Shown here in pieces: positions 8,410 to 16,336 of a stretch of DNA of 64,000 nt (the first letter of the stretch is position 1; each line of letters starts with the position of its first letter). The position numbers were made by a program, and so were the translations under genes. The notes beneath the pieces are model-generated. The model was not told where the DNA came from. It saw only the letters and a program-made list of their open reading frames with translations, and searched no databases. The DNA is from Arthrobacter sp. PvP023. GTDB lineage: Bacteria > Actinomycetota > Actinomycetes > Actinomycetales > Micrococcaceae. The stretch lies in assembly GCF_017832975.1 (NCBI RefSeq), contig NZ_JAFIBI010000001.1:4526001-4590000 (forward strand), read 5' to 3'.

Positions 8410-9345
8410 CTACTGCCCGTCGTACCAGTCGAGCACCCTCAGTGCCCTGAGGGTGTTCCAGCGGCTCGGGCGTCCGTCACCGTCCTCCATGGCGAAGTGG
8501 ATCCGGCCGGGGTGGGTGTTTTCCAGCAGCCAGGTGCTATCGGGCTGCCGTTTTGAGCGGAGCACCTCCACTGCTTCGGAGACGCGTTCGTCCGGACGGT
8601 TGCCGACGGCGCGGAAGTAGTCGAGCCCGCGCAGGGCGTCGTAGAACCAGCGGGTCGGGTAGGAGAACTCCAGCCAGTCACGGTCGATCAGCTCGCCGGT
8701 GGTCTTGCGCCGGAGGAGTCCGCGTTCCAGCAGGTATTCCTCGCCGCGCTGCCTGGCGGCGGCTGAGCCCGGGGACCCGCCGGTCGCGCGCTCGTACTCC
8801 AGCAGGCCTTCCAGAACGTTGATCGTGGTCCCGAACGACGAGCGCACCGAGCCCCGTTCCGCCTCACAGTTCCACCCGCCGTCGGCGAGCTGCTCACGCA
8901 GCAGGCGCTCTACCACGCCGTCGACGTTTTCGCCGAAGTACGCGCCGAGTGCCACGGCCATGCCGTTGATGCATGGCTCCACTTCACCGTGGAAGAACGG
9001 CTGGCCACCTTCCTCCCAGCGGCTGTTTTCGCGCACGAGCTCCACGGCGCGGCGGGCCTGGCCGCTGCGGGGGTCCAGCCCGAAATCCCGCAGCAGCAAC
9101 AGGCTGTACGTGGTCGCCGTCCAGGGCTGGCCTTTTTCCGACTCGTCGAACTGTGCCGGGAAGTACGTTCCGCCGTCCCACTGGCCGTTTTCCTCCTGCA
9201 GCTCCAGCAGGCGGGCGCCCCAGCCCTGGGTGGCTACGCGGTCACGTTCGGCCTGCACCTCCTCGGGCGGTGCGCCCGTGAGGTCACGGAGGACCTGCCA
9301 GCGGATCGCGGGGTCGGAGTCAAGCAGCCAGTCGAGCGCCTCCAT
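8410..9345 (-). CDS. Squalene-cyclase/prenyltransferase-like alpha-toroid protein
   Basis: A 311-residue all-helical protein. It contains repeats with the QW-like signature of alpha/alpha toroids (ENGQWDGGTYFPAQFD, REQLADGGWNCEAERG, RWNTLRALRVLDWYD), as found in squalene/oxidosqualene cyclases and related proteins. It is too short for a true triterpene cyclase (about 630 residues) and no DXDD-type motif is evident, so catalysis of cyclisation is unlikely. A GTG six bases upstream (9351) is an alternative start; neither has a clear ribosome site. It ends up downstream of, and on the same strand as, the TetR gene. Confidence 0.7.
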   Translation of the reverse strand: MEALDWLLDSDPAIRWQVLRDLTGAPPEEVQAERDRVATQGWGARLLELQEENGQWDGGTYFPAQFDESEKGQPWTATTYSLLLLRDFGLDPRSGQARRAVELVRENSRWEEGGQPFFHGEVEPCINGMAVALGAYFGENVDGVVERLLREQLADGGWNCEAERGSVRSSFGTTINVLEGLLEYERATGGSPGSAAARQRGEEYLLERGLLRRKTTGELIDRDWLEFSYPTRWFYDALRGLDYFRAVGNRPDERVSEAVEVLRSKRQPDSTWLLENTHPGRIHFAMEDGDGRPSRWNTLRALRVLDWYDGQ

Positions 9346-9369
9346 CCCCACAAGCTAACACCCGGTGGG

Positions 9370-10089
9370 CTATCGCTCCAGCTTTGCCTGCTCCGATGTC
9401 CAGCCCTGCTGGTGGAAGCGCTCGAACCCGTCCAGGAGGAGGTCGAGGGCGAACTCGAACTCGAACTGGTCGTCGCAGCCCTGCGAAACCACTGACCCGT
9501 CGTCGTGATTCGCAGCCATGGCCACCTGCAGGATGTTCGGATACCGCTGTGCCATCTCCTGGAGCATGGCCGCCTGCATTTCAGGCGCCGGGTCGGCCGG
9601 CACCGCGTTGGCTGAATCGTCGAACAGCTCCTGGGTAAACCCCCACATGCGGCTGCCGAGTGCATGCATCACGTGATGCGTGAGATCGACGGAAAAACCG
9701 CCGGCCAGAAACATGCCGATGAACGAATCCATGTACCCAAGGACCGCCGGCGTCCTGGTGGTGCGGGATTCAAGCACCTGGCGGGCCCACGGATGCCGCA
9801 ACAAGGACCTCCTCGCCGACAGGACTCTCAGCCGCACCGCGTTCTTCCAGCCGGCGTCGCTGAAGGGAGGGTCGATTTCGGCAACAATTACGTCCACCAT
9901 GCCGTCAAGGAGCTCCTCCTTGTTGGCGACGTGTTTGTACAGCGCCATCGGCACCACGCCTAGCTCCTGCGCCAGCCTTCTCATGCTGAGCGACTCGACA
10001 CCCGCGTCATCGGCCAGCACGACGGCGGCAGTCAGGACGCGGTCCCGGTTCAGCGGGATCCGGCGCGTGGCTTCCGCCTGCTGAGTCAT
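9370..10089 (-). CDS. TetR/AcrR-family transcriptional repressor
   Basis: A 239-residue regulator. The N-terminal helix-turn-helix spans about residues 18-63 (AGVESLSMRRLAQELGVVPM, then ALYKHVANKEELLDGM), and the remainder is the ligand-binding TetR_C_1-like domain with an unusual acidic run DDQFEFEFALDLLLDGF near the C-terminus. Thirty-five bases upstream of its ATG is a perfect palindrome that is a good candidate for its own operator. The toroid protein gene follows on the same strand 24 bp downstream and may be co-transcribed and co-regulated. The ligand is unknown. Confidence 0.85.
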   Translation of the reverse strand: MTQQAEATRRIPLNRDRVLTAAVVLADDAGVESLSMRRLAQELGVVPMALYKHVANKEELLDGMVDVIVAEIDPPFSDAGWKNAVRLRVLSARRSLLRHPWARQVLESRTTRTPAVLGYMDSFIGMFLAGGFSVDLTHHVMHALGSRMWGFTQELFDDSANAVPADPAPEMQAAMLQEMAQRYPNILQVAMAANHDDGSVVSQGCDDQFEFEFALDLLLDGFERFHQQGWTSEQAKLER

Positions 10090-10123
10090 GTGGGCACCTT
10101 ACCTAGCCGATTCTTGTCAACGA

Positions 10124-10138
10124 GTGTACTACGTACAC
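10124..10138. promoter_or_regulatory. Palindromic operator upstream of the TetR gene
   Basis: GTGTAC-TAC-GTACAC is a perfect 6-bp inverted repeat with a 3-base spacer, 35-49 bp upstream of the TetR start. A TTGACA hexamer (minus strand, 10120-10115) lies directly next to it. The placement suits autorepression. Confidence 0.6.
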
Positions 10139-10165
10139 CCGTGGCGGCTTGAAGGGACCCGGCGG

Positions 10166-10567
10166 TTAGTGGGCGTGGTCCCCGCGGCTGTATTCAAATA
10201 CCCAGCCAATCAGTGCAACCAGCGCAAATCCTGCACCGATGAAGAGGATCCAAAATCCAATGGCCAGGCCCAGGAACCCGGTTGCCGCGGAGATGCCCAA
10301 GGCAACCGGCCACCAGCTCCAGGGACTGAACTGACCCTGCTCGCCTGCGCCTTCGTGGATCTCCGCGTCGTGGCGGTCCTCGGGACGCATCCCTACCCGC
10401 CGGCCGGTGTAGCCGAGGTAGCCGCCGATCAGTCCGGCCAGGCCTCCCACCAGCCACAAGGCCAGGAAGCCCACCGGCTCGGTCCAGCCTTTGACAAAGC
10501 CATAAACCACACCCACGGGTACGAAGAATATGGCCAGGCCTCCGAAAATCCACGATTCGATCTTCAT
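10166..10567 (-). CDS. ctaF: Cytochrome c oxidase subunit IV, actinobacterial type (CtaF-like)
   Basis: A 133-residue membrane protein starting MKIESWIFGGLAIFFVPVGV. The four spans, the G(Y)LGYTGRR.G.RPEDR cytoplasmic loop after span 2 and the FSPWSWWP motif before span 3 are the hallmarks of the actinobacterial cytochrome c oxidase subunit 4, a small accessory subunit of the aa3 oxidase of the bc1-aa3 supercomplex. The start is well supported (GAAGGAGGAGCC then ATG). It is normally next to ctaC/ctaD, but here no other respiratory gene is near, so it may be a paralogue or a relocated copy. Confidence 0.85.
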   Translation of the reverse strand: MKIESWIFGGLAIFFVPVGVVYGFVKGWTEPVGFLALWLVGGLAGLIGGYLGYTGRRVGMRPEDRHDAEIHEGAGEQGQFSPWSWWPVALGISAATGFLGLAIGFWILFIGAGFALVALIGWVFEYSRGDHAH

Positions 10568-10701
10568 GGCTCCTCCTTCTACGGCGCATTCAAGTCGGGG
10601 CTGCCCACACGCGGTTCCCCTGAAACCAACTGTGGCCCTCAGTACGGTCCGGCGTAAGGGACGAAGGACCCCCTCTACGTCAATGCAACGGCAGGGCAAC
10701 C

Positions 10702-10860
10702 GCGCGCAGACGGGTCCAGGCGGCCACGCTCAAGCACAACTCCGCGTCCCGGAAGATACTGGGCCGCGCCGGCTTTGAAGAGATCGGCTTGGCACCTTCG
10801 TACCTCAGGATTGCCGGCTCCTGGCAGGACCATATCCTGTTCCAACGCATCCTTGAGTGA
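10702..10860 (+). pseudogene. C-terminal remnant of a GNAT (RimJ-like) acetyltransferase
   Basis: The frame ending in the stop at 10858-10860 reads RVQAATLKHNSASRKILGRA, then GFEEIGLAPSYLRIAGSWQD and HILFQRILE. This is the exact tail of ribosomal-protein-alanine-type GNAT acetyltransferases (acetyl-CoA loop residues N-x-x-S then the Y-x-x-I-x-G-x-W-x-D-H end). About 50 of the usual 180-200 residues remain, and nothing homologous or start-like precedes them, so the 5' part has been lost. It lies just before the DHFR-family gene. Confidence 0.75.
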
Positions 10861-10921
10861 TTCACTGGAAGATACGACGGCGGTCCCGCCCGGGTGCCCG
10901 CCCTACCAGAGAGGGACCCAC

Positions 10922-11494
10922 GTGCGGAAGATCATCCTGATGGCGTCAGTGTCGGTGGACGGATACTTCGAAGGGCTGGACCGCGACATCAGCTGGAACC
11001 TGGTGGACGAGGAACTGCATCAACACTTCAACGATGAGTGCAAGGCGCTGGGCGGGTTCCTGGACGGAAGGATCACCTACGAGTTGATGGCCGGCTACTG
11101 GCCCACGGCGGACCAGGATCCAAACAGCACGGCGGTCGAGGTCGAGTTCGCCAGTATCTGGCGCGACATGCCAAAGTTCGTCTTCTCCCGGACCCTCACC
11201 GACGCCGACTGGAACACCACGGTGATGCACGACGTCGTGCCTGAAGAAATCGCCAAACTAAAGGCGCAGCCCGGCGGCGACCTGGCCGTCAGCGGCGCCA
11301 ATCTGGCCGCAACGTTCATGCGGCTCGGCCTGATCGACGAATACCGGATCTACGTGCACCCCGTAGTCCTGGGCCAAGGCAAGGGCCGGCCGCTGTTCGA
11401 GTCACCGGACGTCCGGCTGAACCTGAAGCTGCTAGGCACGCACACGTTCGGCAACGGAGTGGTTCTCCTCCACTATGAGCGCGGTCAGGACTAG
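10922..11494 (+). CDS. Dihydrofolate reductase-family (RibD C-terminal-like) protein
   Basis: A 190-residue protein of the RibD C-terminal/DHFR-like fold (MRKIILMASVSVDGYFEG opening, GRITYELM, WRDMPKFVFSRTL, SGANLAATFMRLGLIDEYRI, HPVVLGQGKGRPLF). Members bind NAD(P)H and reduce pterin- or pyrimidine-like substrates, but small stand-alone members such as this usually have no assigned reaction. The start is a GTG at 10922 with GAGAGGGA upstream. It follows the acetyltransferase remnant and converges with the acyl-CoA dehydrogenase gene. Confidence 0.85.
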   Translation: MRKIILMASVSVDGYFEGLDRDISWNLVDEELHQHFNDECKALGGFLDGRITYELMAGYWPTADQDPNSTAVEVEFASIWRDMPKFVFSRTLTDADWNTTVMHDVVPEEIAKLKAQPGGDLAVSGANLAATFMRLGLIDEYRIYVHPVVLGQGKGRPLFESPDVRLNLKLLGTHTFGNGVVLLHYERGQD

Positions 11495-11518
11495 CGCGGC
11501 CACGACTAAGAAGCACCC

Positions 11519-12733
11519 TCAGACGAACGCCGACTTCCCCGTCACGGCGCGCGCCACGATCAGTGAGTTGATCTCGTAGCTGCCCTCGTAGGTGTAGAGA
11601 ATTTCCGCGTCACCGAAGAGCTTGCCCATCTCGTAGTCGCTGCTGATGCCGTTTCCGCCCATTAGCGACCTGCCCATCGCCACGGAAGCCCGCGCCAACC
11701 GGGTGGTGGTGGACTTGGCCATGGCCGCCTGCACCATTTCCAGCTTGCCGTCCTGCTGGACCCGGGCCAACTGCGCCATCAGCGCCAGGGATGCACTGGC
11801 GTTGCCCAGTATTTCGGCCAGCTGCTGCTGAATCAGCTGGAAGCGCGCCAGTTCCTTTCCGAACTGTTTCCGTTCCAGGGCATACGCGCGAGCCACGTCA
11901 AACGCGGCCAACTGGATCCCCGCGCCTTGCCAGCCCACCCAGGCCCGCGAATCCCGCAGAAGGTCGTTGGCCTTCGAAAAATCCGTGGCGCCCGGCAGGA
12001 GGTTCGACTCCGGAATGCGGACCTCGTCGAGAACGATGTCCGCATTCTGCATGATCCGCAGGCCGATCTTGTTGGAAATCTTCGTGGCGGAGTAGCCGGG
12101 GCGGTCCGTCTCCACAATGAAGCCCTTGATCTGCCGGTCCGCCTCGTCCCGGGCCCAGACCAGCGCGAAGTCGGCGATGGTCCCGGCGCCGATCCAGCGC
12201 TTGGCGCCGTTGATCACCCATTCGCCGTGCTCCAGCCGGGCTGACGTTTCGAGGCCGCCGGCAATGTCCGAACCGTGATCCGGCTCCGTCAGCGCGAAGG
12301 CCCCCAGCTGCGTCAAGGCTTTCAGCCCGGGAAGCCAGCGCTGCTTCTGCGCGTCAGAACCGAGCTCGTCGATCATCCCGACGATCAGTTCGTTGTGGAT
12401 CCCCACCAAGGCGGACAGCGACACGTCGGCACGGGCAACTTCCACATACATCAGGCCCTTGAAGAGCGCCGACGTTCCGTCTGTCTGCAGCCCGCCGAGC
12501 CCGTACTTCCCCATCTCAGCCAGCAGGCCAAACGGAAATTCCTCACGGTTCCAGTACTCAATAGAGGCCGCCCGGATGCGGGTCTGCAGGAACTCCCGCA
12601 CTTCCAGGTACCGCGACCGCTCCCACGCAGGCAGCAAATCCACGATGTACATCAGGTCCGCATCCGGGAACGGCGGCTGCTCCGGAACTGTGGTGGTTTC
12701 CCCGCTGTCACGTCGTTGTGGCTGCACCGGCAC
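11519..12733 (-). CDS. Acyl-CoA dehydrogenase, glutaryl-CoA dehydrogenase-like
   Basis: A 404-residue FAD-dependent acyl-CoA dehydrogenase. Recognisable blocks are GAFALTEPDHGSDIAGG (FAD/acyl-CoA site), NGAKRWIGAGTIADF, RKQFGKELARFQLIQQQLAE, and YEGSYEINSLIVAR near the C-terminus, where the Glu of YEG.Y(E/D)IN is the catalytic base position used by glutaryl-CoA-type enzymes. It would oxidise an acyl-CoA at the alpha-beta position, passing electrons to ETF. It is transcribed divergently from the acyl-CoA synthetase gene across an 80-bp region holding overlapping promoter-like hexamers and a palindrome, which suggests joint control of activation and oxidation of one substrate. The exact acyl chain is not deducible. 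Confidence 0.87.
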   Translation of the reverse strand: MPVQPQRRDSGETTTVPEQPPFPDADLMYIVDLLPAWERSRYLEVREFLQTRIRAASIEYWNREEFPFGLLAEMGKYGLGGLQTDGTSALFKGLMYVEVARADVSLSALVGIHNELIVGMIDELGSDAQKQRWLPGLKALTQLGAFALTEPDHGSDIAGGLETSARLEHGEWVINGAKRWIGAGTIADFALVWARDEADRQIKGFIVETDRPGYSATKISNKIGLRIMQNADIVLDEVRIPESNLLPGATDFSKANDLLRDSRAWVGWQGAGIQLAAFDVARAYALERKQFGKELARFQLIQQQLAEILGNASASLALMAQLARVQQDGKLEMVQAAMAKSTTTRLARASVAMGRSLMGGNGISSDYEMGKLFGDAEILYTYEGSYEINSLIVARAVTGKSAFV

Positions 12734-12768
12734 GCATCCCTTCGCTCTTCCAAACCCTTGGATGTCCT

Positions 12769-12796
12769 AGTATATTGCACAGTGACATGGATCACT
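12769..12796. promoter_or_regulatory. Divergent promoter-operator region
   Basis: TATATT (12771-12776) on the plus strand and the overlapping TATACT (12774-12769) on the minus strand can serve as -10 boxes for the acyl-CoA synthetase and acyl-CoA dehydrogenase genes. Next to them AGTGA-CATGGA-TCACT (12781-12796) is a perfect 5-bp inverted repeat lying over the expected plus-strand transcription start. A repressor there would control both genes; the MarR-family gene downstream is one candidate. Confidence 0.5.
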
Positions 12797-12812
12797 AGGC
12801 GAAAGGGCCCCC

Positions 12813-14555
12813 ATGACAGTCACCGACGACTTCCGGGCCGTGAGGGACAGGCTTCTGGCCCTCCACGAGGACTACGACCAGGCACGGGATGAGTTCCAGT
12901 GGCCACGTTTCGAAGAATTCAACTTCGCCCTCGACTGGTTCGACCAGATCGCAGCAGACCCCGCCAAGGGCGCAAATCCCGCCCTGGTGATTGTGGAGCA
13001 GGACGGCAGCGCCACCCGGAGGAGCTTCGCGGAGCTGGCCGTGCGCTCCAACCAGGTGGCCAACTGGCTCAGGAGCCAGGGCGTCCGCCGCGGCGACCGG
13101 ATGATCATCATGCTGGGCAACCAGGTGGAACTGTGGGAACTCATGCTGGCCGGCATCAAGCTGGGCATCGTGCTGATTCCCACCACCACCCTGATGGGCC
13201 CGGCGGACCTGGCGGACCGGGTGGAACGCGGCGAGGCGGGCTGGGCCGCCGTCGGAAGTTCCAACATCGGCAAGTTTGCCGGCGTTCCCGGCAACTACAA
13301 ACTGATCGAAATCGCCGACGGCGGCACCGCCGCCGAAGCTGCCCTCGAAACGACGGCAGGCGCTGCCCGGTACGCGGACGCTGACGGTGCCCCGACAGAC
13401 TTCACCCCGGACGCACCCACCAAAGCGGACGAAACCCTGCTCCTCTACTTCACGTCCGGGACCACATCCAAAGCCAAGCTCGTGGAGCACACGCACACGT
13501 CCTACCCCGTGGGCCACCTGTCCACCATGTTCTGGATCGGGATGGGACCCGGAGATGTCCACCTCAACGTCGCTTCCCCCGGCTGGGCCAAGCACGCCTG
13601 GTCCAACGTCTTCACGCCCTGGATCGCCGAAGCCTGCGTGTTCATCTATAACTACAGCCGGTTCGATGCCAAGGCCCTCATGGAACAGATGGACCGCGAG
13701 AAGGTGACCAGCTTCTGCGCCCCGCCCACGGTGTGGCGCATGCTGATCCAGGCCGACCTCACCCTGCTCAAGAACCCGCCCACCAAGGTGGTGTCCGCCG
13801 GCGAGCCGCTGAACGCCGAGGTGATCGACCAGGTGCACCGCGCCTGGGGCCAGACCATCCGGGACGGCTTCGGCCAGACCGAATCCACCGTGCAGATCGC
13901 CAACACGCCCGGCCAGCCGATCAAGATCGGCGCCATGGGCCGGCCCCTGCCCGGTTACGACGTGGTCCTGGTGGACCCGGCAACGGGAGAAGAGGCCGAC
14001 GACGGCGAGCTGTGCCTCCGCCTCGACCCGCGCCCCGTGGGGCTGATGAAGGCCTACTACGGCGACCCGGAGAAGACCGCCGACGCTTTCCGCGACGGCT
14101 ACTACCACACGGGCGACATGGCCAGCCGGGACGAACGCGGCATCATCACCTACGTGGGCCGCGGCGACGACGTCTTCAAGTCCTCCGATTACCGGTTGTC
14201 CCCGTTCGAGTTGGAAAGCGTGCTGATCGAGCACCCGGCGGTGGCCGAGGCCGCCGTCGTTCCCTCCCCCGATGCGCTGAAGCTGTCGGTGCCGAAAGCG
14301 TTTGTGGTCCTTGCCGCCGGGCACCAGCCCGGTCCCGAACTTGCCGAGGACATCCTGCGCTACTGCCGCGACCATTTGGCTCCGTTCAAACGCATCCGGA
14401 GGCTGGAATTCGCGGAACTTCCCAAGACCATCTCGGGCAAGATCCGGCGCGTGGAGCTCCGGCACAGCGAGGAGCTGCGGCACGGCGGCGGACCGCTCCC
14501 CGAGGGCTTGGGAGTCGAGTACTCGGAGTCGGATTTCCCGGGCTTGAAAAGCTAG
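12813..14555 (+). CDS. AMP-forming acyl-CoA synthetase
   Basis: A 580-residue adenylate-forming ligase that converts a carboxylic acid, ATP and CoA to acyl-CoA, AMP and PPi. The P-loop-like motif is LLLYFTSGTTSKAKLVEHTH, the adenine/acyl motif is DGFGQTEST, then YYHTGDMASRDERG, the hinge YVGRGDDVFKSSDYR, and the C-terminal catalytic Lys region LPKTISGKIRR. The overall pattern (opening FNFALDWFDQIA, SPGWAKHAWSNVF) resembles medium-chain/AcsM- or acetyl-CoA-synthetase-like enzymes. AAAGGG precedes the ATG. It is followed 30 bp later by a MarR gene and is divergent from an acyl-CoA dehydrogenase. Confidence 0.88.
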   Translation: MTVTDDFRAVRDRLLALHEDYDQARDEFQWPRFEEFNFALDWFDQIAADPAKGANPALVIVEQDGSATRRSFAELAVRSNQVANWLRSQGVRRGDRMIIMLGNQVELWELMLAGIKLGIVLIPTTTLMGPADLADRVERGEAGWAAVGSSNIGKFAGVPGNYKLIEIADGGTAAEAALETTAGAARYADADGAPTDFTPDAPTKADETLLLYFTSGTTSKAKLVEHTHTSYPVGHLSTMFWIGMGPGDVHLNVASPGWAKHAWSNVFTPWIAEACVFIYNYSRFDAKALMEQMDREKVTSFCAPPTVWRMLIQADLTLLKNPPTKVVSAGEPLNAEVIDQVHRAWGQTIRDGFGQTESTVQIANTPGQPIKIGAMGRPLPGYDVVLVDPATGEEADDGELCLRLDPRPVGLMKAYYGDPEKTADAFRDGYYHTGDMASRDERGIITYVGRGDDVFKSSDYRLSPFELESVLIEHPAVAEAAVVPSPDALKLSVPKAFVVLAAGHQPGPELAEDILRYCRDHLAPFKRIRRLEFAELPKTISGKIRRVELRHSEELRHGGGPLPEGLGVEYSESDFPGLKS

Positions 14556-14585
14556 GCTGGAGCAACCCACTTGTCAGGAGGTGCC

Positions 14586-15092
14586 ATGGGAAACCCGCTC
14601 CCGCGCGATCCCATCGCCGATGCCCAGCGCAACTGGGAAAGGCACGGCTGGGGCGACGTTGCCGCGCCCATGGCTGCCATCACGGCCATCATGCGCACCC
14701 AGCAGATCCTGCTGGCCCGGATCGAGGGAGTGCTCAAGCCCTTCGGCCTGACGTTCGCCCGCTACGAACTCCTGGCGCTCCTGAGTTTCGCCCGCAGCGG
14801 CGCGCTTCCCATGAACAAGGCAAGCGCGCTCCTGCAGGTCCACCCCACCTCGGTGACAAACGCCGTCGACCGCCTCCAGGACGCAGGCCTGGTGGTCCGC
14901 TCCCCGCATCCGACGGACGGCCGTACCACCCTGATCGAGCTCACCGCTGAGGGACGCACCCTGGCCAAAAGTGCGACGGCGGCGCTCAACACTGAGGTGT
15001 TCGGCCAGTCCGGCTTCGCCGGCCAGGACGTGGACCAGCTGATCAGGATCCTGGGAAATTTCCGCCGGAACGCCGGCGACTTCGCCGATTGA
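14586..15092 (+). CDS. MarR-family transcriptional regulator
   Basis: A 168-residue winged-helix regulator. Two helices of the dimer domain (IMRTQQILLARIEGVLKPFG) precede the recognition region (MNKASALLQVHPTSVTNAVD, RLQDAGLVVR) and the wing SPHPTDGRTTLIELT. The ATG at 14586 is chosen because AGGAGG ends four bases before it. It lies directly behind the acyl-CoA synthetase gene, 30 bp apart, so it may sense an acyl-CoA or aromatic acid and control that unit. Confidence 0.87.
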   Translation: MGNPLPRDPIADAQRNWERHGWGDVAAPMAAITAIMRTQQILLARIEGVLKPFGLTFARYELLALLSFARSGALPMNKASALLQVHPTSVTNAVDRLQDAGLVVRSPHPTDGRTTLIELTAEGRTLAKSATAALNTEVFGQSGFAGQDVDQLIRILGNFRRNAGDFAD

Positions 15093-15102
15093 GGAGAACG
15101 CA

Positions 15103-15531
15103 ATGATTCCGGAAATCAACATCTGGGCCGTAGTGCTGGCCACCCTGTCCAGCATGGTGGTGGGCTCGGTCTGGTACACCCCCAAGGTCTTCGGCAACTA
15201 CTGGATGAGGCTCGCGAAAGTCACGCCCAGCGGGGATGCCAGGGACGCCATCAAACCCATCCTGATCACGCTGGTGGTCAGCTTCGTCAGCGCCCTGGTC
15301 CTTGCCGGATCGGCGGCCATTTCCCAGCACTTCTACGGCGGAAACTTCCTGGCCAACACCCTGATCACGGCCGTCATCCTGTGGGCCGGCTTCACCGCCG
15401 CGCGCTTCATCACGCACGACGCTTTCGACGGCCGTCCCGCCGGCCTGACCGTCCTGAACTGTGCGCACGAACTGGTCACGCTGGTGGTCATGGGCCTGAT
15501 CATCGGGCTCTTCGGCATCAGCGCAGCCTAG
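15103..15531 (+). CDS. DUF1761-family membrane protein
   Basis: A 142-residue protein with four predicted spans. It starts with an amphipathic helix and first span containing the family signature SSMVVGSVWYTPKVFGNYWM, has a loop with (F)ITHDAFDGRP before the last span, and fits DUF1761, whose function is unknown. GAGGAG is placed nine bases before the ATG, and the gene follows marR by 10 bp, so it is probably the last gene of the acyl-CoA synthetase/marR unit. Confidence 0.8.
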   Translation: MIPEINIWAVVLATLSSMVVGSVWYTPKVFGNYWMRLAKVTPSGDARDAIKPILITLVVSFVSALVLAGSAAISQHFYGGNFLANTLITAVILWAGFTAARFITHDAFDGRPAGLTVLNCAHELVTLVVMGLIIGLFGISAA

Positions 15532-15673
15532 CCGGACCGCCGGCGCCCGTTGTGAAGCCCAAGGAACTGGAGGACGCCGCGACGGCGTATCGTGGCAGTG
15601 TCACGGCGGAGCGCGGGCCGTCCCTGGGGGCACGCAGCCGGGACCTGAGTGACGGCCAGCAAGGAGACCACGG

Positions 15674-16306
15674 ATGAAGTTCGACGAGTCGTTCTGGGAT
15701 GAACGCTACCGCCAGCACGGCTCGGTCTGGAGCCCCAATCCGAACCCGAACCTGCTGGCCGAGGCTGCCGGGCTGCGCCCCGGCTCCGTACTGGACGTGG
15801 GCAGCGGCGAAGGAGCCGATTCGCTGTGGCTGGCACGCCAGGGCTGGCGCGTCACGGCGGTGGACATCTCCTCCGTGGCCCTGGCCAGGGCAGCCGAGCG
15901 GGCAGCCGAGGACGCTGAAGCTGCCGCGCGGATCACCTGGGTCCATCACGACCTGACCAGTTCCCCGCCGCCATCCGGCACCTTCGACCTGGTGTCCGCG
16001 CAATTCATGCACCTGCCCCTGGCCGAGCGGACCGAGCTGTACCACCGGCTGGCAGCGTCCGTGGCACCCGGCGGGACGCTCCTGGTTGTTGGCCACCACC
16101 CCTCGGACCTGGAAGTGGGAATCCGACGCCCCAGCGAGCCCGGCCTGCTCTTCACCCCGGAGGAAATCGCGGGCGGCCTGGATCCGGACGAGTGGGAAAT
16201 CGACGTCTGCGAAGCCCGGCGACGGTCCGTGGAGGACACGGACGGCGGCACCGTCACCGTCACCGATTCAGTGCTCCGCGCCCACCGGCGGGCGCCCCGG
16301 CCCTAG
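15674..16306 (+). CDS. Class I SAM-dependent methyltransferase (TehB-like)
   Basis: A 210-residue Rossmann methyltransferase. Motif I is SVLDVGSGEGADSLWLA (about residues 38-54), the acidic ribose-binding position follows in VTAVDIS, and FDLVSAQFMHLP is motif IV. The opening FDESFWDERYRQHGSVWS and the short length match small-molecule or TehB/UbiE-like methyltransferases. The substrate is unknown. AAGGAG precedes the ATG. It converges with the valine-degradation operon. Confidence 0.85.
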   Translation: MKFDESFWDERYRQHGSVWSPNPNPNLLAEAAGLRPGSVLDVGSGEGADSLWLARQGWRVTAVDISSVALARAAERAAEDAEAAARITWVHHDLTSSPPPSGTFDLVSAQFMHLPLAERTELYHRLAASVAPGGTLLVVGHHPSDLEVGIRRPSEPGLLFTPEEIAGGLDPDEWEIDVCEARRRSVEDTDGGTVTVTDSVLRAHRRAPRP

Positions 16307-16336
16307 TAGGGACGCCTAAGCCGCGGGAACCGCCCC

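Noticed and set aside
12795..14570. Very long antisense open frame over the acyl-CoA synthetase gene.
   Set aside because: GC-rich codon bias leaves the antisense strand free of stops; the plus-strand protein has all family motifs.
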